Translations under genes and position numbers: made by a program
DNA from: DATLFS01 sp035540935
Lineage (GTDB): Bacteria > Actinomycetota > CADDZG01 > WHSQ01
Length of the DNA stretch: 8,383 bases
Assembly: GCA_035540935.1 (NCBI GenBank)
Contig: DATLFS010000138.1
Coordinates: 1-8,383, forward strand
Direction: 5' to 3'
Notes under the pieces: generated by a model
What the model was told of the DNA's origin: nothing
Databases searched by the model: none
The model's input: the letters and a program-made list of their open reading frames with translations, nothing else
Shown: positions 1 through 6,584 of the stretch, one piece after another
How the letters are laid out: each line of letters begins with the position of its first letter
Numbering within the stretch: the first letter of the stretch is position 1

Positions 1-157
1 GCTCGGTCCTCACCGAGAGGTGGCGCCGCAGAAGAAGCCACAGCAGGCACCCCCGGCTCGTGCCCGGCGCGCCGAGAGGTCCGACGCCGAGAAGCCGGAG
101 GCGAAGCCGAGCGAACCGCCGCGGCCCATCAAGGTGACCCGCGCAGAGGGAGGTTGA
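1..157 (+). CDS. infC: Translation initiation factor IF-3, C-terminal end (partial)
   Basis: Only the last 51 codons are present, reading from base 2 to a TGA at 155-157; the gene begins upstream of the window. The first residues (LGPHREVAP) match the end of the IF3 C-terminal domain, which in most bacteria finishes with a short block of the type M-V-L-x-P-K/H-K/R. IF3 binds the 30S subunit, prevents premature 50S joining and checks the start codon-anticodon pair. Here the domain is followed by about 40 residues rich in Pro, Lys, Arg, Glu and Ala, a disordered-looking tail that E. coli IF3 lacks. The call rests on this short match plus the classic infC-rpmI-rplT order. The stop lies 1 nt before the GTG of rpmI, so the two are probably translationally coupled. 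Confidence 0.82.
   Translation, partial: LGPHREVAPQKKPQQAPPARARRAERSDAEKPEAKPSEPPRPIKVTRAEGG
146..154 (+). promoter_or_regulatory. Ribosome binding site for rpmI
   Basis: The purine-rich GAGGGAGGT sits inside the last codons of infC, with its GGGAGG core ending 5 nt before the GTG at 159. It supports GTG 159 as the start of L35 rather than the out-of-frame ATG at 157 or the in-frame ATG at 168, which would remove the conserved first residues of the protein. Confidence 0.75.
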
Positions 158-158
158 T

Positions 159-356
159 GTGCCGAAGATGAAGTCGCACCGAGGCGCTGCAAAGCGCTTC
201 GAGATCACGCGCACGGGGAAGATCCGGCGCCGCCGAGCGAACGCGAACCACATCCTCGAGAAGAAGACGTCGAAGCGAAAGCGCCGCCTTACGGCTCCGG
301 ACGCCCTCGTGGCGAAGGCCGACGAGAAGCGCATCCGGCGTCTGCTCGGTTCCTAA
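159..356 (+). CDS. rpmI: 50S ribosomal protein L35
   Basis: The gene encodes a 65-residue, strongly basic protein of the normal L35 length. It starts with MPKMKSHRGAAKRF, which is the family signature (usually MPKMKTHRGAAKRF), followed by TRTGKIRRRRANANHILEKK and an Arg/Lys-rich tail. L35 is a small component of the large ribosomal subunit that binds 23S rRNA. The start is GTG, chosen because it gives exactly the conserved N-terminus and is preceded by a good Shine-Dalgarno sequence. It lies between infC and rplT in the conserved IF3-L35-L20 operon. In E. coli and Bacillus this operon is repressed by L20 through a leader RNA; any such leader would be upstream of this window. Confidence 0.97.
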   Translation: MPKMKSHRGAAKRFEITRTGKIRRRRANANHILEKKTSKRKRRLTAPDALVAKADEKRIRRLLGS

Positions 357-362
357 GGAGGT
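354..362 (+). promoter_or_regulatory. Strong Shine-Dalgarno for rplT, overlapping the rpmI stop
   Basis: TAAGGAGGT includes the TAA stop of rpmI and is close to a perfect complement of the 16S rRNA 3' end. It ends 6 nt before the ATG of rplT at 369. It is the strongest ribosome binding site seen in the window, as expected for a ribosomal protein gene. Confidence 0.85.
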
Positions 363-368
363 CCAGAG

Positions 369-734
369 ATGCCGAGAGTCAAACGCGGCGTCACCGGTCG
401 CAACCGGCGGCGCGAGGTTCTGAAGCAGGCGAAGGGTTACTACTCGGCGCGCGGCAAGCACTTCCGCGCCGCGAACGAGCAGTTGCTCCACTCCGGGGTC
501 TATGCGTTCCGGGACCGCCGCGCCAAGAAGGGCGAGTTCAGAAGACTGTGGATCCAGCGGATCAACGCCGCGGCGCGGCTCAACGGCCTCAGCTACAGCC
601 GTCTGATCGCGGGACTTCGCCTGGCGGAGGTCGAGGTGGACCGCAAGATCCTCGCGGAGCTGGCGGTGAACGAGCCGCAGGCGTTCGCTGCTCTCGCCGA
701 GGTGGCGAAGAAGTCGCTCGACGGAGCCGCCTGA
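369..734 (+). CDS. rplT: 50S ribosomal protein L20
   Basis: The 121-residue basic protein matches L20 over its full length. It has the N-terminal MPRVKRGVTGRNRRREVLKQ with the AKGYYSARGKHFR segment, then the globular half with FRDRRAKKGEFRRLWIQRIN and the NGLSYSRLIAGL motif. L20 is an early 50S assembly protein that binds 23S rRNA and, in several bacteria, represses its own operon by binding the mRNA. The ATG is 12 nt after rpmI and has a near-perfect ribosome binding site. The stop TGA (732-734) overlaps the probable CTG start of the next gene. Confidence 0.98.
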   Translation: MPRVKRGVTGRNRRREVLKQAKGYYSARGKHFRAANEQLLHSGVYAFRDRRAKKGEFRRLWIQRINAAARLNGLSYSRLIAGLRLAEVEVDRKILAELAVNEPQAFAALAEVAKKSLDGAA

Positions 735-1516
735 TCGAGAGGATCACCTCCGCGCACAACCCCCGGGTTGTGGCGGCGAGGAAGCTGCAGAGGCGCCCTG
801 TCCGGGATCGGGAGGGCGCCTTTCTCGTCGAGGGCCCGACGGTCGTGGCCGAGCTGCTCGAAAGCCCGCTCCGGCCGCTCGACCTCTTCCTCACTGCGGA
901 TGTGCCGGAGCGCGACCGGCTCACGGCCGCGGCCGAGGCGGCCGGTGCGGCGGTCTTCGAGGTACCCGAGCGCGTCGCCGCGATGCTCGCCACGACGACC
1001 TCATCGCAGGGTGTGGCCGCGACCGCGCGTATGCCCCGGGCAGAACTGCCGGCGGGGGCGTCGCTGGTCGTGGTGCTCGCCGCGGTGCGCGACCCCGGCA
1101 ACGCGGGAACGATCGTCCGCAGCGCCCGTGCCGCGGGAGCCGACGCCGTCGTCTTCGCCCGCGGCTCCGTCGATCCTTTCCATCCGAAGACCGTGCGCGC
1201 CGCCGCCGGCGCGCTCTTCCACCTCCCGGTCGTGCGGGATCTGTCGGCCGAAGAGTCTGTGGCGCGCCTCAAAGAGCGCGGCATCGCGGTGCTGGGCACC
1301 GATGCGCAGGCGGGAACCGCCTACGACGAGGTCGACATGACCGCGTCGGTCGCGCTGGTTCTCGGGAACGAGGCGTGGGGCGTTCCGGACGAGGTGCGCT
1401 CGCTGATGGACGGCTTCGTGGCCGTCCCGATGCCGGGACCGATGGAGTCGCTGAACGTCGCGATAGCGGCGTCGCTCCTCCTTTTCGAGGCGGTTCGGCA
1501 ACGGAGAGACAGGTAA
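731..1516 (+). CDS. SpoU/TrmH-family RNA 2'-O-methyltransferase
   Basis: This is a SPOUT-fold methyltransferase that transfers a methyl group from S-adenosylmethionine to a ribose 2'-OH in rRNA or tRNA; the exact target nucleotide cannot be told. Counting from CTG 731, residues 5-35 carry the N-terminal substrate-binding signature (ITSAHNPRV, then GAFLVEG at 29-35). The three SpoU motifs follow: RDPGNAGTIVRSA (from about 120), LVLGNEAWGV (N213, E214) and VPMPGPMESLNVAIAASLLL (232 onward, with S240 and N242). Length of about 261 residues is normal. The start is uncertain. The only ATG/GTG/TTG starts in frame are ATG 548, deep inside rplT, and GTG 770, which would delete the ITSxxNP segment and has no ribosome binding site. 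CTG 731, with GGAG at 723-726, overlaps the rplT stop as CTGA; ATC 734 is a second possibility. Confidence 0.9.
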   Translation: MIERITSAHNPRVVAARKLQRRPVRDREGAFLVEGPTVVAELLESPLRPLDLFLTADVPERDRLTAAAEAAGAAVFEVPERVAAMLATTTSSQGVAATARMPRAELPAGASLVVVLAAVRDPGNAGTIVRSARAAGADAVVFARGSVDPFHPKTVRAAAGALFHLPVVRDLSAEESVARLKERGIAVLGTDAQAGTAYDEVDMTASVALVLGNEAWGVPDEVRSLMDGFVAVPMPGPMESLNVAIAASLLLFEAVRQRRDR

Positions 1517-1527
1517 CCTCGCGGGTC

Positions 1528-2217
1528 ATGGCCGACGTCCGTTTCGCCGAGATGATTGCGAAGATGGCGCACGAGTTGAGGTCTCCCTTGACCTCGATCA
1601 AGGGTTTCTCTGCAACGCTCGTGTCCAAGTGGGAGCGATTCGACGACGCGCAGAGGCGTCAGTTCGTAGAGACGATCCACATCGACGCGGAGCGCATGGC
1701 TCGAGTCGTCGCGGAGGTGTTGGACCTCGCGCGGATGGAGGCCGGCCGCCTGGAGCTGCGGCAGTCGCTCATCCTGGTTGAGCCCGTCGCCGAGGCCGCG
1801 GCGTCGGCCGTCGCGACGCTCGACCCAACCGGTCGACTGCGTCTGGACGTCGAGCCCGAGCTCGAGGTGTATGCCGATCGCGAGAGGCTGACGAGCGTTC
1901 TCGCGAACCTGCTCGAGAACGGCCTCAAGTTCTCGGACGAGGGCGAGGTCGTCTTGCGGGCGAGAGGTGTGGGAGATGCGGTCGAGATCGTCGTCACCGA
2001 CCGCGGGGTCGGGATCGAGAGCGACAGGCTCGGCTCGGTGTTCGCCGGACCCGGCCCGGTGGGAGGCGCGGCGGGCCCTAGCGGGACCGGCCTCGGGCTC
2101 TATCTCGCCAAGGGCGTGGTCGAGCTCCACGGCGGGACGATCGAGGTGCAGAGCGATCCGGGAGAAGGCTCGACCTTCACCGTGCGCCTGCCGGTCAGGA
2201 GCACGGTCGATGCCTGA
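1528..2217 (+). CDS. Short orphan sensor-less histidine kinase
   Basis: The 229-residue protein consists only of a dimerisation/phosphoacceptor (HisKA) domain and an ATPase domain. Phosphoacceptor His15 lies in MAHELRSPLTSIKGF. The catalytic domain has the N-box around Asn131 (NLLENGLKFS), the G1 box DRGVG (158-162), a Gly/Pro/Ala-rich ATP lid (about 173-185) and the G2 box GTGLGLYLAKG (186-196). All residues expected for autophosphorylation are visible. No signal peptide, membrane segment, PAS, GAF or HAMP domain is encoded, so it should be cytosolic and take its signal from a partner or from its own concentration. No response regulator is nearby. ATG 1528 is chosen because an earlier in-frame ATG (1375) lies inside the methyltransferase and gives no kinase-like sequence; the ribosome binding site is weak. 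From memory, Streptomyces and other actinobacteria have an orphan kinase gene between the methylase and pheS, usually with an extra N-terminal domain. Confidence 0.88.
   Translation: MADVRFAEMIAKMAHELRSPLTSIKGFSATLVSKWERFDDAQRRQFVETIHIDAERMARVVAEVLDLARMEAGRLELRQSLILVEPVAEAAASAVATLDPTGRLRLDVEPELEVYADRERLTSVLANLLENGLKFSDEGEVVLRARGVGDAVEIVVTDRGVGIESDRLGSVFAGPGPVGGAAGPSGTGLGLYLAKGVVELHGGTIEVQSDPGEGSTFTVRLPVRSTVDA
2197..2201 (+). promoter_or_regulatory. Ribosome binding site for pheS inside the kinase gene
   Basis: AGGAG lies 8 nt before the pheS ATG at 2210, within the last codons of the histidine kinase. With the 8-nt overlap ATGCCTGA between pheS start and kinase stop, it points to coupled translation of the two genes. 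Confidence 0.65.
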
Positions 2218-3277
2218 CGCCGAGTCCGATCTCACGCGGCGCCTGGAGGAAGCCCGCCGCGAAGGGCTCGAACGCGTGAACGCGGCCCGCACCCTTGCCG
2301 ATCTCGAGGAGGCGCAGATCCGCTCCCTCGGCCGCAAGGCTCCGCTCAGCCTCGCCCGCGCGTCGCTGCGAGACGTAGCGCCCGAGGCGCGCAAGGAACT
2401 CGGGCGTCTGGCGAACGAGGTGCACGCAGCCGTACAGAGCGCGATCGATCGCAAACGGCTGGCCCTCGAAGCCGCCGAGCTGGACCGAAGGTGGCAAGAG
2501 GAGCAGGTCGACGTCACCCTGCCGGGAGACGCGCCACCGGCGGGTTCGGTCCATCCGTTGACCCGCACGGTGTACGAGCTCGTCGACATCTTCATCGGGC
2601 TCGGCTACCGCCTCTACGAGGGGCCGGAGATCGAGCTCGCTACCTACAACTTCGACGCTCTCCGGACGCCGGTCGAGCATCCGAGCCGCTCCCCGAGCGA
2701 CACCTTCTATATCGAAGGCAGGATCGACCAGGTGTGTCTCCGTCCGCACACGTCACCGGTCCAGATCCGGACGATGGAGACGGAGCGGCCGCCCGTTTAC
2801 GGCGTCATGCCGGGGCGGGTCTACCGGCGCGACGCGCAGGACGCGACGCACCTCGCCGGCTTCACGCAGCTGGAGGGGCTCGCGGTAGACGAGGGCGTGA
2901 CGATGGGCGACCTCAAAGGGACGCTCGTTCATTTCGCCCGCTCCATATTCGGCAAGACGCTAGAGGTTCGCCTCCGTCCTCACTTCTTTCCGTTCACGGA
3001 GCCTTCGGCCGAGCTGGACGTGCAGTGCTTCGTCTGTCGCGGGTCCGGCGCGCCGTGTCGCGTGTGCAAATCGGAAGGTTGGGTCGAGGTGCTGGGCTGC
3101 GGGATGGTTCATCCTCACCTCCTCGAGTGGGTGGGGTGGGACACCGAGCGCTACACCGGTTTCGCGTTCGGCATGGGGATCGAGCGGATCGCCGCGCTGG
3201 CGAACGGCGTGCCCGATATCCGCTACTTCTGGGAGAACGACTTGAGGATGCTCCGGCACTTCGTGGGGCAACCGTGA
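2210..3277 (+). CDS. pheS: Phenylalanine-tRNA ligase alpha subunit
   Basis: PheS is the catalytic subunit of the cytosolic alpha2-beta2 enzyme that charges tRNA-Phe. The 355-residue protein has the N-terminal coiled-coil arm (about 5-98) with the LGRKAPLS element, then a class II synthetase core. Visible catalytic features are motif 1 around GLGYRLYEGPEIE (130-142), LRPHTSPVQIR (H180 and S182, phenylalanine-site residues), motif 2 GRVYRRDAQDATH (202-214) leading to FTQLEGL (218-224), HFFPFTEPSAELDV (258-271), and motif 3 GFAFGMGIERI (317-327). A four-cysteine group, C273/C276/C283/C286, resembles the CxxC...CxxC insert common in bacterial PheS and may bind zinc. The usual FHQ before the EG pair is FTQ here (Thr219). 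The ATG at 2210 overlaps the kinase stop, and the TGA stop overlaps the GTG of pheT by 4 nt. Confidence 0.97.
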   Translation: MPDAESDLTRRLEEARREGLERVNAARTLADLEEAQIRSLGRKAPLSLARASLRDVAPEARKELGRLANEVHAAVQSAIDRKRLALEAAELDRRWQEEQVDVTLPGDAPPAGSVHPLTRTVYELVDIFIGLGYRLYEGPEIELATYNFDALRTPVEHPSRSPSDTFYIEGRIDQVCLRPHTSPVQIRTMETERPPVYGVMPGRVYRRDAQDATHLAGFTQLEGLAVDEGVTMGDLKGTLVHFARSIFGKTLEVRLRPHFFPFTEPSAELDVQCFVCRGSGAPCRVCKSEGWVEVLGCGMVHPHLLEWVGWDTERYTGFAFGMGIERIAALANGVPDIRYFWENDLRMLRHFVGQP

Positions 3278-5661
3278 GGGTGTCACTGAAGTGGCTGGCG
3301 GAGTACGTCGACGTCGACGTCGACGTCGACCGGCTGAAGGACATGTTGGACCTGTCCGGCACCAAGGTCGAGGTCGTCCACCGGCCGGGAGCCGACGTCG
3401 ACGGGATCGTGGTGGCGGAGGTGCTCGCGATCCATCCCCACCCGAACGCGGACACGCTCACCCTGGTCGACGTGCGCACGTCGGGTGGCGAGCAGCGGGT
3501 CGTCTGCGGCGCGCGCAACTTCGCGGCGGGTGACCTCGTGCCGCTCGCGACCGTCGGATCGCGCCTGCCCGGCATGAAGATCGAGGAGCGCAAGATCCGC
3601 GGCGAGATCAGCCGGGGGATGCTCTGCTCGGCCGCCGAACTCGGCGTCTCCCGCGATCATTCCGGCATCCTGGTCCTGCCGAGCGACGCGCCGTTGGGCG
3701 CGGACGTGACGGATCTCCTCAATCTCGACGACACGATCCTCGAGCTCGAGGTCACCCCCAACCGCGGGGACTGCCTCGGGATGATCGGCGTCGCGCGTGA
3801 GGTAGCGGCCCTCTTGAAGACGGATCTACGGATCCCGGACGTGAGCCTGGATCGCGCTCCCGACGTGAAGAACGACGTGAACGTCGTCATCGAAGACCCG
3901 ACCGGCTGCCCTCGGTTCTTCGCCGGTCTCGCCACCGACGTCTCCGTCGCGGGCTCGCCCGTGTGGCTCGCGGCGCGGCTGCTTTCGGCCGGCGTCCGGC
4001 CGATCTCGAACGTCGTCGACGTGACGAACTACGTGATGCTCGAGACGGGACACCCGGTACACGCGTACGACGCGGCCCTCGTCGCCGACCGCACCTTCGT
4101 CGTGCGTCGGGCGAAGCCCGGCGAGCGCTTGACCACCCTCGACGGAGTGGAGCGGCAGCTCGACCCGGAGGACCTCCTGATATGCGACCCGCGTCGTCCC
4201 CTTGGGCTGGCCGGCGTGATGGGAGGCGAGGAGTCCGAGGTGTCGGACGAGACGCACGAGATCCTCGTAGAGGTGGCGCACTTCGACCCGGTTGCGATCA
4301 CGAAGACGTCGCGGCGGCACAACCTGCGAACGGAAGCTTCGGCGCGCTTCGAGAAGGGCGCCGATCCGAACGGTGTGGAGTACGCGGGGCACCGCGTCCT
4401 GCAACTGCTGGCCGACCTCGCCGGGGCGCGCGTCGCCGCCGACGACGTCGACGAGCACCCGAGGGCCTTCGAGCCGCGAAGCCTCACACTGCGCACGGCT
4501 CGGACCGACCGGCTGCTCGGCTTCGAGACCCCTCCCGACGAGCAAGCGGCGCTGCTGCGTTCGGTCGGATTCGAGGTGCGCGAGGGAGAGACCCTGGAGG
4601 TCACCGCACCATCGTTCCGACCCGACGTGGAGCGCGAGGTCGACCTGATCGAGGAGGTCGCGCGGCTCGCCGGCTTCGACCGGTTGCCGGAGACGCTTCC
4701 CCCCGGACGCGCAGGCGGTCTGACGGGGGAGCAACAGGCTGAGCGCACGATCCGCCGGCTCCTGTCGGGGATGGGGCTCCACGAGGCGTGGACGCCGTCG
4801 ATGATGTCATCGCGCGATGTCGATCTCCTCGAGCTCCCCGAGGAGCACCCCGGGCGCCGGCTCGTCCGCCTGGCCAACCCGATCACCGAAGCCGAAGACG
4901 TGATGCGGACGACGCTCCTACCGGGCTTGCTGCGCGCCGTCGCCCGGAACGCAGCCCATCATGCCGACGCGATACCCCTTTACGAGATCGCCCGTGTCTA
5001 CGACCCGTCGGACCGGGGGGACCTGCCGGAGGAGAGTCTGGCTCTGGCCGGCGCCTTCGCCGGGGCGCGCCGGTCGCGCTCGTGGCACGGCGAGGCCAAG
5101 GAGTGGGACTTCTTCACCGTAAAGGGCATCCTCGAGACGTTGTTCGCATCGCTCCGGATCCCGAACGTGCGTTTCGCCCCGGTGAAAAGCATGCCGTTCC
5201 ACCCGACCCGCGTCGCTCTCCTGTCGATGGGTCGCAACGTCTTCGGGATGCTCGGCGAAGTCCACCCCACCGTCTGCGAACGCTACGGCGCGCCGGAGCG
5301 AACCGTCGCCTTCGAGATCATGCTGGCGCCCGTCCTCGCCGCGCTGCCCGGGCGCCCCGAGGTCGAGGAGCTTCCGCGCTTCCCGTCCGTCTACCTCGAC
5401 CTCGCGATCGTGGTGGACGAGATGGTGACCGCCGAGCGTGTCGGCGAGCTGATCGAGAAGTCCGGCGCGCCGGAGGTGGTGAGCGTCACGCTGTTCGACG
5501 TCTATCGCGGTGACCAGGTCGAAGTCGGCAAGAAGAGCCTCGCCTACGGCCTCGAGCTGCGGGTCGGCGACCGCACCCTGACGGACCAGGACGCGCAGCG
5601 GGTCCGCGACCGGATCCTCGTCGTGCTCCGCGAGCGGACCGGCGCGGAGCTGCGGGCTTGA
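3274..5661 (+). CDS. pheT: Phenylalanine-tRNA ligase beta subunit
   Basis: PheT binds the tRNA and edits mischarged Tyr-tRNA-Phe in the complex with PheS. At 795 residues it has the usual full bacterial length. Domains in order: N-terminal B1 strand VRVSLKWLAEYVDV; EMAP-type tRNA-binding fold (about 42-150, including IHPHPNADTLTLVDV and the GEISRGMLCS segment); B3/B4 editing region (about 210-390, including GVRPISNVVDVTNYVMLE and GHPVHAYD); B5 (about 403-470, ending EEVARLAGFDRLPETLP); the catalytic-like B6/B7 core (about 480-690); and the C-terminal ferredoxin-fold anticodon-binding domain (about 698-795, FPSVYLDLAIVV to TDQDAQRVRDRIL). The GTG start at 3274 forms GTGA with the pheS stop and yields the conserved N-terminus, so it is preferred over the in-frame GTG at 3280. 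A hexanucleotide repeat near the start encodes VDVDVDVD. Confidence 0.97.
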   Translation: MRVSLKWLAEYVDVDVDVDRLKDMLDLSGTKVEVVHRPGADVDGIVVAEVLAIHPHPNADTLTLVDVRTSGGEQRVVCGARNFAAGDLVPLATVGSRLPGMKIEERKIRGEISRGMLCSAAELGVSRDHSGILVLPSDAPLGADVTDLLNLDDTILELEVTPNRGDCLGMIGVAREVAALLKTDLRIPDVSLDRAPDVKNDVNVVIEDPTGCPRFFAGLATDVSVAGSPVWLAARLLSAGVRPISNVVDVTNYVMLETGHPVHAYDAALVADRTFVVRRAKPGERLTTLDGVERQLDPEDLLICDPRRPLGLAGVMGGEESEVSDETHEILVEVAHFDPVAITKTSRRHNLRTEASARFEKGADPNGVEYAGHRVLQLLADLAGARVAADDVDEHPRAFEPRSLTLRTARTDRLLGFETPPDEQAALLRSVGFEVREGETLEVTAPSFRPDVEREVDLIEEVARLAGFDRLPETLPPGRAGGLTGEQQAERTIRRLLSGMGLHEAWTPSMMSSRDVDLLELPEEHPGRRLVRLANPITEAEDVMRTTLLPGLLRAVARNAAHHADAIPLYEIARVYDPSDRGDLPEESLALAGAFAGARRSRSWHGEAKEWDFFTVKGILETLFASLRIPNVRFAPVKSMPFHPTRVALLSMGRNVFGMLGEVHPTVCERYGAPERTVAFEIMLAPVLAALPGRPEVEELPRFPSVYLDLAIVVDEMVTAERVGELIEKSGAPEVVSVTLFDVYRGDQVEVGKKSLAYGLELRVGDRTLTDQDAQRVRDRILVVLRERTGAELRA
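3307..3330 (+). repeat. (GTCGAC)4 tandem hexanucleotide repeat in pheT
   Basis: Four perfect copies of GTCGAC encode Val-Asp four times near residues 12-19 of PheT, just after the conserved WLAEY. Each unit is itself a palindrome. Slippage by one unit would add or remove two residues without breaking the frame. The position corresponds to a variable loop after the first strand of domain B1. Confidence 0.9.
5646..5649 (+). promoter_or_regulatory. Ribosome binding site supporting the TTG start of argF
   Basis: GGAG ends 8 nt before the TTG at 5658. No other start codon near the beginning of the protein is better placed, so this site together with the TTGA stop/start overlap decides the start of argF. 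Confidence 0.55.
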
Positions 5662-6584
5662 CCGCCGCGTCGGAGCGCGACTTCCTGTCGATCGACGACC
5701 TCTCGACAGACGAGCTGGTCGCGCTCCTAACCTCGGCCGCGGAGGTGAAGCGCGAACCTGACTCCGTCGCGGCCGCGCTCGAAGGACGCGACGTCGCGCT
5801 GATCTTCGAGAAACCCTCTACGCGCACGCGCGTGTCGTTCGAGGCCGCGGTGAATCAGATGGGTGGGCGCGCGATCGTGCTCCGGGGTGACGAGCTGCAG
5901 CTCGGTCGCGGCGAGACGATCGAGGACACGGCGCGGGTCCTGTCGCGCTACGTCGACGCGATCGTCGTCCGAACCTTCGGTCACGACCGGCTCGAACGGC
6001 TGGCGGACGCTTCCGATGTGCCGGTTGTGAACTCGCTGAGCGACTACTCGCATCCCTGCCAGGCGCTCGCCGACATGCAGACGATCCAGGAGCATCGAGG
6101 CGGGTGGGAAGGAAAGGTGCTGACGTACCTGGGTGACGGCAACAACGTCGCGCATTCGCTCATGTTCGCGGGGACCAAGCTGGGCATGGAGGTGCGCATC
6201 GCATGCCCGGAGGGCTACGACCCGGACGAGAAGGTCCGCACCCGGTGCGAGACGATCGCGGGTGATACCGGGGGAGCGGTCGTCGTGACGCACGATGCCG
6301 GCGCGGCGGCGGGCGGCGCCGAAGTCCTGTACACGGACGTGTGGGCGTCGATGGGGCAGGAGGATGAAGCCGAGGCGCGCCGGCAGGTGTTCGAGCCCTA
6401 CCGCCTGGATGCCTCGGCTCTGGAGAGAGCCGCTCCCGACGCGATCGTGATGCACTGCCTTCCTGCTCATCGCGGGGAGGAGATAGCGGCCGACGTGATC
6501 GACGGGCCGCGATCCGTGGTGTGGGATCAAGCCGAGAACCGCCTGCACGCGCAGAAGGCGCTGCTGGCCTGGCTGCTCGCGTAG
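5658..6584 (+). CDS. argF: Ornithine carbamoyltransferase
   Basis: The enzyme joins carbamoyl phosphate and ornithine to give citrulline in arginine synthesis; it is a cytosolic trimer in most bacteria. All signature motifs are present in the 308-residue protein: FEKPSTRTRVSFE with STRTR at 54-58 (carbamoyl-phosphate loop), HPCQALAD at 132-139, GDGNNVAHS at 159-167, the ornithine loop DVWASMGQE at 227-235 (SMG is the ornithine rather than aspartate carbamoyltransferase signature), and MHCLPAHRGEEI at 265-276 with the HCLP cysteine at 267. The TTG start overlaps the pheT stop as TTGA. No other arginine gene or ArgR gene is in the window, so it is separated from the rest of its pathway or ends a longer cluster that has been lost. 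A catabolic role (arcB) cannot be fully excluded, but no arcA or arcC is adjacent. Confidence 0.95.
   Translation: MTAASERDFLSIDDLSTDELVALLTSAAEVKREPDSVAAALEGRDVALIFEKPSTRTRVSFEAAVNQMGGRAIVLRGDELQLGRGETIEDTARVLSRYVDAIVVRTFGHDRLERLADASDVPVVNSLSDYSHPCQALADMQTIQEHRGGWEGKVLTYLGDGNNVAHSLMFAGTKLGMEVRIACPEGYDPDEKVRTRCETIAGDTGGAVVVTHDAGAAAGGAEVLYTDVWASMGQEDEAEARRQVFEPYRLDASALERAAPDAIVMHCLPAHRGEEIAADVIDGPRSVVWDQAENRLHAQKALLAWLLA

Noticed and set aside
1375..1527. N-terminal extension of the histidine kinase from ATG 1375
   Set aside because: The added residues are a low-complexity Gly/Arg shadow of the methyltransferase C-terminus, including its conserved third motif region, and do not resemble a sensor domain.
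1321..2595. Long minus-strand open frame of 424 codons opposite the kinase and pheS
   Set aside because: It is Arg/Ser/Ala-rich with no recognisable domain and lies fully antisense to well-supported genes; long antisense frames are expected in GC-rich codon-biased DNA.
3826..4782. Minus-strand open frame of 318 codons opposite pheT
   Set aside because: It shows no family motif, has arginine-rich composition, and lies entirely within the conserved pheT coding sequence.
5727..6548. Minus-strand open frame of 273 codons opposite argF
   Set aside because: It is a shadow of argF, with His/Arg-rich sequence that has no recognisable fold or start signal.
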